Shown one piece after another: positions 55,557 through 64,000 of a stretch of 64,000 nucleotides of DNA. The notes beneath the pieces were generated by a model, which saw nothing but the letters and a program-made list of their open reading frames with translations, made no database searches and was not told the origin of the DNA. Numbering within the stretch: position 1 is the first letter of the stretch; every line of letters starts with the position of its first letter. The position numbers and the translations under genes are program-made. The stretch comes from Desulfocapsaceae bacterium (GTDB taxonomy: Bacteria > Desulfobacterota > Desulfobulbia > Desulfobulbales > Desulfocapsaceae), in contig JARLHL010000017.1 in the NCBI GenBank assembly GCA_031292275.1, forward strand, positions 59,279-123,278, in the 5' to 3' direction.

Positions 55557-57173
55557 ATGACACCTTGGCAGATATGGATAGACCGCGGCGGGACCTTCAC
55601 CGACATAGTGGCCAGGAGGCCGGACGGGAGTCTGACAAGCCACAAGCTTCTCTCTGAAAATCCCGAACAATACCATGATGCAGCCATTCAGGGCATCCGG
55701 GACATCCTGGGGCTGAAGGCTGCCGAACCCGTCCCTGCGGGCTTGATCGGTGCAGTGAAGATGGGGACCACGGTGGCCACCAACGCCCTGCTCGAACGCC
55801 GGGGAGACAGGACCCTGCTGGTCATAACCGGCGGTTTCGGCGATGCGCTGCGCATCGGCTACCAGAACCGCCCCCTGCTCTTCGCCCGTCACATCGTCCT
55901 GCCGGAAATGCTCTACGAGGAGGTGCTGGAGGTGTCGGAGCGGGTCTCGGCCACAGGCGGAATCATCACCCCTCTGGACGAGGCGGTGGCCAGAAACGGC
56001 CTGCGGAGGGCCTTCGACCGGGGCATTCGGGCGGTGGCCGTCGTCCTTATGCATGGCTATCGCTTCCCCGCCCATGAAAAACGAATCGCCAGCCTGGCCC
56101 AGGATATCGGCTTTGAACAGATCTCGGTCAGCCACCGTGTCAGCCCGCTGATGAAGCTGATCTCCCGCGGAGACACCACCGTGGTCGACGCCTATCTCTC
56201 CCCTCTTCTCAGACGCTATGTGGAACAGGTGGCAAGGCCCCTGGGCAATTCGACTCGGCTGATGTTCATGCAGTCGGGCGGCGGCCTGACAGACGCCCGG
56301 CTCTTCCAGGGCAAGGATGCGATCCTGTCCGGGCCCGCGGGCGGCGTGGTGGGCATGGTAAAGGCTGCGGAGGAGGGCGGCTTCACCCGGCTGATCGGCT
56401 TTGACATGGGCGGCACCTCCACCGACGTCACCCACTATGACGGCGAGTACGAGCGGAGCTTCGAGACGGTGGTGGCCGGGGTGCGGATGCAGGCACCCAT
56501 GATGCATATCCATACCGTGGCGGCCGGCGGCGGCTCGATCCTGATCTTTGACGGAGCACGCTTTCGCGTCGGTCCCCAATCGGCGGGGGCCAATCCCGGC
56601 CCGGCCTGCTACCGCCGGGGCGGCCCGCTGACCGTCACTGACTGCAATGTCATGCTGGGAAGGATCCAGCCGGAATACTTCCCCAAGGTCTTCGGCCCAA
56701 AGGCCCATCAGCCTCTGGACCCGGCTGCGGTCAAGGAGGGATTTGCGGCCATGGCCCAAATGATCGCCAAGGCGACCGACCGAGAAGAGCAGAGCCCTGA
56801 GGCGGTGGCCCTGGGTTTTCTGCGCATCGCCATCGAAAACATGGCCAATGCCATCAAGAAGATTTCCGTCCAGCGCGGTTATGACGTGAGCCGCTATACC
56901 CTGAGCTGTTACGGCGGCGCCGGGGGACCAGCATGCCTGCCTGGTCGCCGATGCCCTGGGGATGAAGACCATTTTCCTCCACCCCCTGGCAGGCGTCCTC
57001 TCTGCCTACGGCATGGGGCTGGCCGATATCAGGGCCCTGCGGGAGAGGCAAGTGGAGCTGCCCCTCACCCAGGAGGCAAAGACCGTCATCACCGACCTCT
57101 GCCGGCTGCTGGCAGACGAGGCCCGAGCCCAAGTGCTTGCCCAGGGAGTGGAAGAGGAGCTGATACGAATTGA
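55557..57173 (+). CDS. 5-oxoprolinase/N-methylhydantoinase family, A-type part (frame broken)
   Basis: This is the N-terminal (HyuA-like) ATP-dependent part of a fused 5-oxoprolinase/hydantoinase. It opens WQIWIDRGGTFTDIVARRPD, then MGTTVATNALLERRGDRTLL and GFDMGGTSTDVTHYDGEY, all family signatures. The genuine sequence continues to TLSCYGGAGG at about 56926 and then loses the frame. The last 80 codons, to 57173, are out-of-frame read-through rich in Pro, Gly and Arg. The expected continuation of the family (GGAGGQHACLVADALGMK) is present one frame over, so a single extra base is the cause. It would open 5-oxoproline or a related cyclic amide with ATP. Confidence 0.88.
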   Translation: MTPWQIWIDRGGTFTDIVARRPDGSLTSHKLLSENPEQYHDAAIQGIRDILGLKAAEPVPAGLIGAVKMGTTVATNALLERRGDRTLLVITGGFGDALRIGYQNRPLLFARHIVLPEMLYEEVLEVSERVSATGGIITPLDEAVARNGLRRAFDRGIRAVAVVLMHGYRFPAHEKRIASLAQDIGFEQISVSHRVSPLMKLISRGDTTVVDAYLSPLLRRYVEQVARPLGNSTRLMFMQSGGGLTDARLFQGKDAILSGPAGGVVGMVKAAEEGGFTRLIGFDMGGTSTDVTHYDGEYERSFETVVAGVRMQAPMMHIHTVAAGGGSILIFDGARFRVGPQSAGANPGPACYRRGGPLTVTDCNVMLGRIQPEYFPKVFGPKAHQPLDPAAVKEGFAAMAQMIAKATDREEQSPEAVALGFLRIAIENMANAIKKISVQRGYDVSRYTLSCYGGAGGPACLPGRRCPGDEDHFPPPPGRRPLCLRHGAGRYQGPAGEASGAAPHPGGKDRHHRPLPAAGRRGPSPSACPGSGRGADTN

Positions 57174-59157
57174 GTATAGGGCCCGCCTCCGCTACCAGGG
57201 GACAGACACGGCGCTGCCGGTCGTTCTTGCCGAAGCGCCGGAGATGGAGGCGGACTTCGCTCGGACCCATCTCCGGCGCTTCGGCTTTGCCGTCCCCGGC
57301 CGGGCCCTGACGGTCGAGGCGGTCCTGGTCGAAGCGGTGGGAAGCGCCGGGGCTGCCTCCCACCCGGAACAGCCGGCCGGGGAGCCGCCCGCACCGGCGC
57401 CCCTGCCGCAGACCCGAGTCGCCATGTTCAGCTCCGGCAGACGGCTGGAAACGCCGCTCTATCGGCGCGACCATCTCCTGCAGGGACAGAGGGTCACCGG
57501 CCCCGCCATCATCGTCGAGCCGACCGGGACGGTGGTGATCGAAGAGGGCTGGCAGGCCCGGACCGACAGGCGCGGCAATCTGATCCTCGAACGGTACAGG
57601 GAAAGACGAAGCCAGGCCGCCCCCACCGCCGCCGACCCGGTCATGCTGGAGGTCTTCAATAACCTCTTCATGTCCATTGCCGAACAAATGGGGGCAACCC
57701 TTGCCAATACCGCCAGCTCCGTCAATATCAAGGAGCGGCTGGATTTTTCCTGTGCCCTCTTCGATCAGAGCGGCAAGCTGGTGGCCAATGCCCCCCACAT
57801 CCCAGTCCATCTGGGCTCCATGGGGGATTCGGTCAGGACGGTGATCAGGGAGGGGGGGGCCATGCAGCCGGGAGACGTCTTCATGCTCAATGCCCCCTAC
57901 AACGGCGGCACCCACCTGCCTGATATCACGGTGATCACCCCGGTATTCGCCGATGACGGCTCACAGGTGCTGTTTTATGTGGGTTCGCGGGGCCACCATG
58001 CCGATATCGGCGGCCGCACCCCGGGCTCATCACCGCCCGACAGCCGCTCCATCGAAGAGGAAGGCGTGCTCATCAACACCTTACTGCTGGTCCGCAACGG
58101 CATCTTCCGGGAGAGGGAAACCCGGGCCCTGCTGGCCTCCGGGCCTTATCCCTGCCGCAATATCGACCAGAACATCGCCGATCTCACTGCCCAGATCGCG
58201 GCCAATGCCAGCGGAGCGGCGGCGCTCGGGAAGATAATCGCCGATACAGGCCTTGACGCGGTTCAGGCCTATATGCAGCATGTCCAGGATAATGCGGAAG
58301 AATCAGTGCGCAGGGTGATTGACGTCCTTCAAGACTGCAGCTTCACCTACCCCATGGATGGCGATCGGCAGATCCGGGTGCAGATCCAAATCGACAGGAA
58401 AAAGAGGGAGGCCGTAATCGATTTCACCGGCACCTCAGCCCAGGACGACGGCAACTACAACGCCCCCACCGCCATCTGCAAGGCCGCCGTCCTCTATGTC
58501 TTCCGGACCCTGGTCGAGGACAACATCCCCCTAAACGAGGGCTGCATGAAGCCGCTGCGGCTGATCATCCCGCCCCGGACCATGATCAGCCCCGAGTATC
58601 CGGCAGCGGTGATCGCAGGCAATACCGAGGTTTCCCAGGCCATCACCGACGCCCTCTTCGGGGCTCTGGGAGTGCTGGCCTCTTCGCAGGGAACTATGAA
58701 TAATTTCCTCTACGGCAACACCGCCTACCAGAACTATGAGACCATCTGCGGCGGTACCGGAGCAGGCCCCGGCTATCCCGGCACCAGCGCCGTCCACAGC
58801 CATATGACCAATACCCGGATGACCGACCCGGAGGTCCTCGAATGGCGGTTCCCGGTACGGATCGAATCCTTCGCCATCCGCAGGGGTTCGGGCGGCCGAG
58901 GCCGGTTCCGCGGCGGTGACGGGGTTGTCCGGAAGATCCGCTTCCTCGAACCCATGACCGCCACCATTCTCTCCTCCCACCGGCAAACCGAACCCTACGG
59001 CCTAGCTGGCGGTCTGCCCGGAAAGAGGGGTGAGAACAGCGTCCTGCATCCCGATGGGACCGCCACCCTGCTGCGGGGAAATGATGAGGCCCTCCTGGCA
59101 CCGGACGATATCTTCATCATCAAGACCCCGGGCGGCGGCGGTTTCGGCAGGGAATAA
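56962..59157 (+). CDS. 5-oxoprolinase/N-methylhydantoinase family, C-terminal (end of A plus B) part
   Basis: This frame continues the previous gene after the frameshift. It opens inside the A domain (MKTIFLHPLAGVLSAYGMGL) and, after a linker at about residues 210-230, carries the complete HyuB-type domain (LEVFNNLFMSIAEQMGATL, NAPYNGGTHLPDITVITP, EGVLINTLLLVRNGIF, and FRGGDGVVRKIRFLEPMTA near the end). In-frame coding extends left to about 56929, so the ATG at 56962 is only the first Met. With the A part the full protein would be about 1200 residues, the normal size for fused prokaryotic 5-oxoprolinases. If the frameshift is real the gene is inactive, or two polypeptides are made. Confidence 0.9.
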   Translation: MKTIFLHPLAGVLSAYGMGLADIRALRERQVELPLTQEAKTVITDLCRLLADEARAQVLAQGVEEELIRIEYRARLRYQGTDTALPVVLAEAPEMEADFARTHLRRFGFAVPGRALTVEAVLVEAVGSAGAASHPEQPAGEPPAPAPLPQTRVAMFSSGRRLETPLYRRDHLLQGQRVTGPAIIVEPTGTVVIEEGWQARTDRRGNLILERYRERRSQAAPTAADPVMLEVFNNLFMSIAEQMGATLANTASSVNIKERLDFSCALFDQSGKLVANAPHIPVHLGSMGDSVRTVIREGGAMQPGDVFMLNAPYNGGTHLPDITVITPVFADDGSQVLFYVGSRGHHADIGGRTPGSSPPDSRSIEEEGVLINTLLLVRNGIFRERETRALLASGPYPCRNIDQNIADLTAQIAANASGAAALGKIIADTGLDAVQAYMQHVQDNAEESVRRVIDVLQDCSFTYPMDGDRQIRVQIQIDRKKREAVIDFTGTSAQDDGNYNAPTAICKAAVLYVFRTLVEDNIPLNEGCMKPLRLIIPPRTMISPEYPAAVIAGNTEVSQAITDALFGALGVLASSQGTMNNFLYGNTAYQNYETICGGTGAGPGYPGTSAVHSHMTNTRMTDPEVLEWRFPVRIESFAIRRGSGGRGRFRGGDGVVRKIRFLEPMTATILSSHRQTEPYGLAGGLPGKRGENSVLHPDGTATLLRGNDEALLAPDDIFIIKTPGGGGFGRE

Positions 59158-59186
59158 CGCCGGAACACGGTACTCCCTTATTATTT

Positions 59187-59222
59187 TGCCTGCATTCCCT
59201 GCTGCAAAAAATATTGCAGGCA
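59187..59222 (+). terminator. Probable terminator after the 5-oxoprolinase-type gene
   Basis: TGCCTGCA pairs with TGCAGGCA, with a further inner CTGC/GCAG helix, and GGTATGTTTTATTATT follows. It lies about 30 bases after the stop codon. The hairpin and T-rich tail fit intrinsic termination, though the tail is interrupted. Confidence 0.55.
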
Positions 59223-59423
59223 GGTATGTTTTATTATTCATTATCGAATTTTCATGATACCGTAATAAAATGAAAGAACGGACAAAAGATATGCCAGCCA
59301 TTTTCATCGTGTTATTCCTTTGTTAGCGGCTCTGTTCGTAGGGGTTGCCAGGAAACGTCTTCCGATCCCCCGGTCTCAAGTCTTTATCCGTAATCGCCAT
59401 AGCCTCAATGGAAATATGACCCG

Positions 59424-60155
59424 ATGAGTCCAAAATCTTCCCCGTCCCCGGCAGGCAGGAAATTTCCGATAAATCCCTTAATACTGGCGCGGGTTGCTCC
59501 CTTTGGCCTCTACATGATCTTTATCGGGGTCAATGAAGGGCTGCATTACCTGATATCACTGGGGTTCTTCACCCTTTCCCCTGAGACCTTTCTCTTTCTC
59601 TATATCCCCAGGATTGTCGCTACTGCCGCTCTGCTCTGGTATTTCCGCGCCGATTACCCCGAACTCCGGTGGAGCGATCTGCGACAGGGGCTGCCGACAT
59701 TGTTCAGCTTTGCCGTAGGCCTCGGGGTCTTCGCCCTCTGGATCCGGATGACCTGGCCCTTTGCGGTCTTCGGGACCCTGAACGCCTACGACCCCGCATC
59801 CATCCAGCCTGCCTCACTGTACATCATATTCATCGCCTTTCGCCTGCTTGGCTCCTCCATCATTGTGCCGATCATGGAAGAGCTGTTCTGGCGTTCCTTC
59901 ATCGTCCGCTATATTATCCGGACCGACTTCGACCAGGTGCCGATCGGCGTCTTCACACTCACATCCTTTTGCATAAGCGCAGTCCTCTTCGGGATGGAGC
60001 ACAACCTCTGGCTCGCCGGCATCATGGCCGGATCCCTCTACAACCTCCTCCTCTATAAAACCAGGAGTATCGCCCAGTGCATCCTTGCCCACGCGGTCAC
60101 CAACGGTATCCTGGGCTGCTACGTCCTGACCATGCACTCCTGGATTTTTTGGTAG
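59424..60155 (+). CDS. CPBP (CAAX/Abi) family intramembrane protease
   Basis: This is a 243-residue membrane protein with about eight hydrophobic helices. The catalytic motifs of the family are present in order: MEELFWRS (EExxxR), FGMEHN (FxxxH) and HAVTN (HxxxN/B type), so it should be active. The length and the N-terminal pattern VAPFGLYMIFIGVNEGLHY resemble the CAAX-protease-related proteins found beside exosortases in PEP-CTERM systems, but no exosortase gene is near. It may process a lipoprotein-like or membrane-bound substrate. The ATG at 59424 has a weak ribosome-binding site (TGACCCG). Confidence 0.85.
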   Translation: MSPKSSPSPAGRKFPINPLILARVAPFGLYMIFIGVNEGLHYLISLGFFTLSPETFLFLYIPRIVATAALLWYFRADYPELRWSDLRQGLPTLFSFAVGLGVFALWIRMTWPFAVFGTLNAYDPASIQPASLYIIFIAFRLLGSSIIVPIMEELFWRSFIVRYIIRTDFDQVPIGVFTLTSFCISAVLFGMEHNLWLAGIMAGSLYNLLLYKTRSIAQCILAHAVTNGILGCYVLTMHSWIFW

Positions 60156-60400
60156 AATTTCTTATACTTACTGAATAGATCCAACTGTTTTGGGACACTG
60201 CGGAATAATCGAAAAGATAAGGCTGAGGGCGATTGGCCCCTCCGAACCAGGTACCCTCGGCGCTATTTTAGTGTAATTTCAGTCAAAACAATCCCCATCC
60301 TCACATTCAGTTGACATGAAACAACCTGTCGGGCAAGATAGACTGCGACCGTCAAAGGCAATCGCAGTCTGCCGAAAGCAACCGCTTTTACAGAGAGTCA

Positions 60401-60829
60401 ATGGATCCAATCAACACATTTTCCTTGGAGCGGCACGCCGGGGAATACCACACCTGGCCGCCACGCTCCCGCCTGATTCACAACGGGATTATCCTGGACC
60501 TTAGCCTGCCAGGCTATGACCTGATACGGCAGTATGACACCATTGATGGTTTCCTGTTTGTAACGGATTACGACAGCCCGTATGGAGAAGCAACCAATTT
60601 CATTTTTGTGGACAAGAGAGTTGAACGGGTGCTGAGCGAACGCAGTTTTGGCGGCATGTACGCAAGCTTTTGGCTTGAAGATCTCTTCTGGCATGATGCG
60701 CGCAATTTCACCGCTCTTCTTTCCGGCTGCGAATATGTCTTTACGATTCGTTCTTTCTTTATTCCCTATTTTTATCCCAAGCTCGGCATCCGGGTCGGGG
60801 AAAGCCCTACAGGCCGAAGATCCGGCTGA
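60401..60829 (+). CDS. Hypothetical protein, 142 residues
   Basis: This is a soluble, aromatic-rich protein with no family I recognise. It contains a central TDYDSPYGEATNFIFVDK strand-rich segment and a hydrophobic C-terminal IRSFFIPYFYP stretch. It is alone on this strand and overlaps the Fe-S protein gene tail-to-tail by 23 bases. Coding-like composition and length argue that it is real; the ribosome-binding site (GAGAG) is weak. Confidence 0.65.
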   Translation: MDPINTFSLERHAGEYHTWPPRSRLIHNGIILDLSLPGYDLIRQYDTIDGFLFVTDYDSPYGEATNFIFVDKRVERVLSERSFGGMYASFWLEDLFWHDARNFTALLSGCEYVFTIRSFFIPYFYPKLGIRVGESPTGRRSG

Positions 60830-61979
60830 TTTTTTTCTTTATGCCGCTGACCAGGAAGGGCGTGAGGCGTCCTTTCTCCTTCAGGATCTTTATGAAGAGA
60901 TCCTTCTTGTTTTCCGGAGGTAAGGGACGGACCGCCGGTTGCAGGAAAAGCGAACCGGTAGGGCAGGCTCCGATGCAGGCCCCGCAGCCCAGGCAGAGAT
61001 TTTCCCGGATCGCAAGCCTCCGCTTTTTGGCACTGCCGCTTGCTTGCATGTCCAGGGCTGCAATATTGCAGGCCTGGGCACAGAGGCCGCAGCCGATACA
61101 CGACCCCTGATCCACCCCGACCGTGAAGGCGGCCCTGGCTATCCCGCCCGCAAAGCCCTGGCGGATGCCTCCGAGCAGTTCGCAGCAGCAGGAGCAACAG
61201 TTGCAGATAAAGGACGGCCTGTGGCGGATGTTGTCGGTGATATGGGTCAGATGCAGCCCGCGGGCCCGGTCGATCACCGCCAGCAGTTGGTCGGTTGTGC
61301 GCTCTTCGGCAAAGCCTCGCCGGGTCATGAACCTGGCCGCGGTTCCCAGCGAGATGCAGATCCCCTCCACCGGCGCGCCCTTCCTGCAGTCCTCATGCAG
61401 ATGCTGTTTTTTATGCCGGCAATAGCACATGCCCACCGCCCCGAAGTCCGACTGCCGGATGATCTCCCGGGCGCTCTCGTAGGTGGTGATCACCGAACTC
61501 ACCGGGATATGCTCCTCATAGGTCAAAGACCGGGTCAAGGGGGTCTTGGAGCCGAAGAATTCCTTGCCCTGCCCCTGTCCGGGATCGCCGCACAGGTATT
61601 CGGTCATCAGCTGCGCCAGCTCCTCCGCCGGCAAGTCGGCCCGCTGCTTCATGAAGGTGAACTCGAAAAAGCCGATCAGGCCGGGCATCAGCAGATAATA
61701 GGTGACCCCTCCATAGGGAAGGTCCATGATGAGCCCCTTGTCGGCCATCTGCTCAAGCACAGGCAGCAGACGCTCCGCGGCAATCCCGGTCTGCCGGCAC
61801 AACTCCGGCAGCGTGGCCTCCTGAAGCGGAAAACGGGAGGCAATAAAGGCCTCCTCCTGCGTGAAGAGCAACTCCAGAATGCGCCGCAGCTTGTCGTTGT
61901 CGAAGAGGCCTATGGGATACTTATTCAGCCTGTCTATAAGGGGAACGAGCCCGTCCCTGCCTTCCTGATGATGTCCCAT
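60807..61979 (-). CDS. Ferredoxin-type 4Fe-4S protein with N-terminal winged-helix region
   Basis: This is a 390-residue protein. Residues about 1-95 contain a winged-helix-like region (LFTQEEAFIASRFPLQEAT, GIAAERLLPVLEQMADKGL). The middle has two unusual cysteine clusters, MCYCRHKKQHLHEDC and ICNCCSCCCELLGG. The C-terminal part is a classic 2x[4Fe-4S] ferredoxin, CIGCGLCAQAC and CLGCGACIGACPTG. I start at 61979 (MGHHQEGR), because AAGGA lies 8 bases upstream; the frame is open 3 codons earlier. It lies just downstream of the thioesterase and flavoprotein genes and probably passes electrons to or from the flavoprotein. Such CxxxCC-type Fe-S proteins are common beside acyl-CoA-related oxidoreductases in Deltaproteobacteria. 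Confidence 0.85.
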   Translation of the reverse strand: MGHHQEGRDGLVPLIDRLNKYPIGLFDNDKLRRILELLFTQEEAFIASRFPLQEATLPELCRQTGIAAERLLPVLEQMADKGLIMDLPYGGVTYYLLMPGLIGFFEFTFMKQRADLPAEELAQLMTEYLCGDPGQGQGKEFFGSKTPLTRSLTYEEHIPVSSVITTYESAREIIRQSDFGAVGMCYCRHKKQHLHEDCRKGAPVEGICISLGTAARFMTRRGFAEERTTDQLLAVIDRARGLHLTHITDNIRHRPSFICNCCSCCCELLGGIRQGFAGGIARAAFTVGVDQGSCIGCGLCAQACNIAALDMQASGSAKKRRLAIRENLCLGCGACIGACPTGSLFLQPAVRPLPPENKKDLFIKILKEKGRLTPFLVSGIKKKISRIFGL

Positions 61980-62008
61980 TGCCGCCATCCTTCAAAATGC
62001 ATACCGGT

Positions 62009-62530
62009 TTATTTGACCTTGGTCCGAACCGCATCCCAGCGTTTTATCTGCCAGGTAGTGCGGGCCCGGGCCACCATGTTGCCATCGCTGTCGCTGACCT
62101 CGGTGATCATGATAATGTCCTGGGACTCGGCGGTCGCAAGCGGCCCGACAATCCTGTCCTGCAACTCCTTATCGGAAAGCGAGGTCCGGGCCGTGATGTC
62201 CTTTTTGGCCTGATAGAGATAGTCGACCTCAATCCTGGACATGATCAGACGATAGCGACCCGGATCCAGGCGGGAGAGCAGCAGCAGGCCCGCCGAAAAT
62301 TCCGCCACCGTTGCAATGGCGCAGGCATGGATGCCCCGGATATGGTTATGGTTGGCGCGTCGGTAGCTGGCACAGGTCACGACCCGGTCTTCGGCAAACT
62401 CGACAATCCGGAAGCCGTGCGGCCTGTTGAAGGGGATCAGTCTGCCCATGACGAAATTCAGCAGCGTGAGCCACCCTGGAGAACGCCTGGCCAGGGCGAT
62501 CAGCCGCGGCAGCAGTTTCAGGGCCTTCAT
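62009..62530 (-). CDS. Hotdog-fold thioesterase-like protein (DUF4442)
   Basis: This is a 173-residue protein of the DUF4442 hotdog group, with the conserved HIRGIHACAIATVAEFSAGLLL helix segment (split in two in the text) and TWQIKRWD at the end. Proteins of this fold hydrolyse acyl-CoA thioesters; the exact substrate is unknown. Its start overlaps the flavoprotein stop by 4 bases (ATGA), so it is translationally coupled to it. The gap to the Fe-S protein gene is 29 bases. Confidence 0.85.
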   Translation of the reverse strand: MKALKLLPRLIALARRSPGWLTLLNFVMGRLIPFNRPHGFRIVEFAEDRVVTCASYRRANHNHIRGIHACAIATVAEFSAGLLLLSRLDPGRYRLIMSRIEVDYLYQAKKDITARTSLSDKELQDRIVGPLATAESQDIIMITEVSDSDGNMVARARTTWQIKRWDAVRTKVK

Positions 62531-64000
62531 CGGATGCTCCGGCCGGCCTTAAAACCGCTATGGGTAGCCTCGAAGGCCGTGGCCGGGGTCGCAGCATCGC
62601 CCACCACCTGGCAGGGGATGGCAAGCTCGCGGGCCACCTGCTGCAGCGGATTATAGGCCGTGGTGCCCACAGCCAGCACCACAGTATCGGCGGTCAATTC
62701 TTCAACCTGCCCTCCCCCTTCGATCCGGACCCCGCCTTCGGTGATGGCCGCAACCCTGGTGGAGACCAGGCTTTTGATGCCGTATCGCTCCACATCCAGC
62801 AGCATCCCCCAGCGGGTGGTCTTGCCGAAGTTGCTGCCCAGCTTATCCAGCAATTCCACCAGGGTGATCTTCCTGCTGCCGGTGGTGGCCAGTCGATAAA
62901 GCTCTTCAAGGCTCTCGGCCCTGTTGACCAGCAGGAACTTCAGCTCCTCGCCCGACAGCGTCCCCTGTTCGGCCAGATAGAGAGCGACCTCGACGCCTAC
63001 AGCACCGCCGCCGATAATCACGACCCGTTCGCCCGCATGACGGGCACCCGACAGGATATCCCAGGCCTGCACTACATGATCCAGCCCGGCACCTTCGATG
63101 GGCGGCACGGCAGGCTGCCCGCCGGTGGCCAGGATCAGGGCCTCGGGCCGCTCTGCTGCAAGGAGCTGCCGATCCACCTCGGAGTTCAGCACCACCTTCA
63201 CTCCCTTCTCCGCCAGCTGACGGCTCAGATCGCCGGCCAGTCCGCTGAACTCTTCCCGGCCCGGAGGGGCACCGGCCAGATGCAGCTGGCCGCCCAGTCT
63301 CGATCCCCGTTCATGCAGGATGACATGGTGGCCGCTCTTTGCCACCGCCAGGGCAGCGGTCATGCCGGCCGGCCCGCCGCCCACGACCATCACCTTTCTG
63401 GCCTGAACCGCCGTCTCGGTCCGGCCCTCAGCTTCATGTCCCGCCCGCGGATTGCAGAGGCACTCCACCGGCTTCATCTTGAAGAGGTTGTCGAAGCAGC
63501 CCTGGCCGCAGCCCACGCAATGGACGATGGAGTTTTCCCGGCCGCTGCGGGCCTTTTCGGGCAGCTGCGGATCGGCAATCAGCGCCCGGCCCATGGCTAC
63601 CATGTCGCAGAAGCCTTCCTCCAGCAGCCTTCTTGCTGTCTGCGGATCGTTAATCCGGTGGCTGGCGATGATGGGTACGGCCACCTGCTGCCGGATGGAA
63701 CGGGCCATATAGGCAAAGACCCCGCGCGGCACCTGAGTTACGATCTGCGGGATCTGTGCCTCGTGCCAGCCGACGTTGATGCAGAGGGCATCGGCCCCCG
63801 CCGCCACCAGGGCAGCAGCGAAGGTCTGCAGATCGGCCCGGCCGATACCGCCCTTCATAAAATCATTGCCGTTGAGACGGACCATGACCGGAAAATCGGG
63901 GCCCAGCCGCCTGCGCACCGCCGAGACCACCTCCAGGCCGAAACGCATCCGGTTTGCCAGCGCTCCGCCATATCCGTCCTGCCTCTGGTTGGTGAGAGGA
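62527..64000 (-). CDS. OYE-type NADH:flavin oxidoreductase / 2,4-dienoyl-CoA reductase-like (partial at window edge)
   Basis: This is the C-terminal two thirds of a fused old-yellow-enzyme flavoprotein. The reading frame continues upstream past base 64000, so the N-terminus is missing. The TIM-barrel part contains DLQTFAAALVAAGADALCIN and VPIIASHRIND. The [4Fe-4S] site is CVGCGQGCFDN plus a later VECLCNPRAG. The FAD fold starts VVGGGPAGMTAALAVAKSG and the NAD(P) fold VVIIGGGAVGVEVALYLAEQ. The architecture matches 2,4-dienoyl-CoA reductase FadH and related NADH oxidases. It is followed by a thioesterase-like and a Fe-S protein gene, suggesting acyl-CoA metabolism. The precise enzyme cannot be named. 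Confidence 0.92.
   Translation of the reverse strand, partial: PLTNQRQDGYGGALANRMRFGLEVVSAVRRRLGPDFPVMVRLNGNDFMKGGIGRADLQTFAAALVAAGADALCINVGWHEAQIPQIVTQVPRGVFAYMARSIRQQVAVPIIASHRINDPQTARRLLEEGFCDMVAMGRALIADPQLPEKARSGRENSIVHCVGCGQGCFDNLFKMKPVECLCNPRAGHEAEGRTETAVQARKVMVVGGGPAGMTAALAVAKSGHHVILHERGSRLGGQLHLAGAPPGREEFSGLAGDLSRQLAEKGVKVVLNSEVDRQLLAAERPEALILATGGQPAVPPIEGAGLDHVVQAWDILSGARHAGERVVIIGGGAVGVEVALYLAEQGTLSGEELKFLLVNRAESLEELYRLATTGSRKITLVELLDKLGSNFGKTTRWGMLLDVERYGIKSLVSTRVAAITEGGVRIEGGGQVEELTADTVVLAVGTTAYNPLQQVARELAIPCQVVGDAATPATAFEATHSGFKAGRSIR

Noticed and set aside
56962..57173. Overlap of two 5-oxoprolinase frames read as two separate genes
   Set aside because: Family alignment shows one protein with a single extra base; the overlap is read-through after the shift.

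Overview
The window looks like a chromosomal piece of a Gram-negative, probably anaerobic bacterium. GC content is moderately high. The gene types (hybrid kinases fused to periplasmic-binding domains, an HDOD-kinase fusion, a Na+/H+ N-type ATPase operon, an old-yellow-enzyme/NADH oxidase flavoprotein with Fe-S partners, CbiMQO transport, a PEP-CTERM-type CAAX protease relative) fit a deltaproteobacterium (Desulfobacterota, perhaps Desulfobulbales-like). That placement is inferred from gene content, since no rRNA or universal marker gene is present.

Layout. 0.4-3.6 kb: a chemoreceptor and a decayed periplasmic-sensor hybrid kinase. 4-9.8 kb: a glycerophosphodiester phosphodiesterase, then a TetR/CecR-type regulator with a complete tripartite efflux pump (EmrA-EmrB-NodT type); a 20-bp perfect palindrome lies exactly inside the promoter spacer. 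9.9-11.9 kb: two UspA proteins around YciB. 12.1-19 kb: a complete N-type ATP synthase operon on the minus strand, order atpD-C-Q-R-B-E-F-A-G. 19.2-23.6 kb: a soluble transhydrogenase and a CbiM-CbiQ-CbiO cobalt/nickel ECF transporter. 23.7-29.3 kb: a response regulator with a zinc-ribbon-like tail, a REC-PAS-HK-REC hybrid and an HDOD-histidine kinase. 29.98-31.6 kb: a TPP riboswitch controlling thiM-thiE. 32-36.2 kb: a large autotransporter whose passenger carries 17 tandem repeats. 36.5-39.8 kb: an NMT1-PAS-PAS-GGDEF-EAL protein. 40.5-41.3 kb: a single-domain ModE-like regulator facing a single Mop domain. 41.7-50 kb: PsiE, an O-methyltransferase, a small lipoprotein and two divergent large histidine kinases. 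50.4-53.6 kb: an intimin/invasin-type inverse autotransporter. 53.7-60.2 kb: an MFS exporter, a 5-oxoprolinase-type gene broken by one frameshift, and a CPBP-family protease. 60.4-64 kb: a hypothetical protein and a Fe-S protein / hotdog thioesterase / OYE-type flavoprotein cluster that runs off the window.

The main theme is sensing and surface interaction: at least seven signal-transduction proteins and two giant adhesins, interleaved with energy and cation modules (N-ATPase, transhydrogenase, Co/Ni uptake). I did not find a defence island, CRISPR array, prophage, tRNA or rRNA gene. The least explained items are a small dispersed intergenic element (two good copies and one degraded copy) with a conserved ATGAAAGC...TCACTTCGGCA core, and the split ModE/Mop gene pair.
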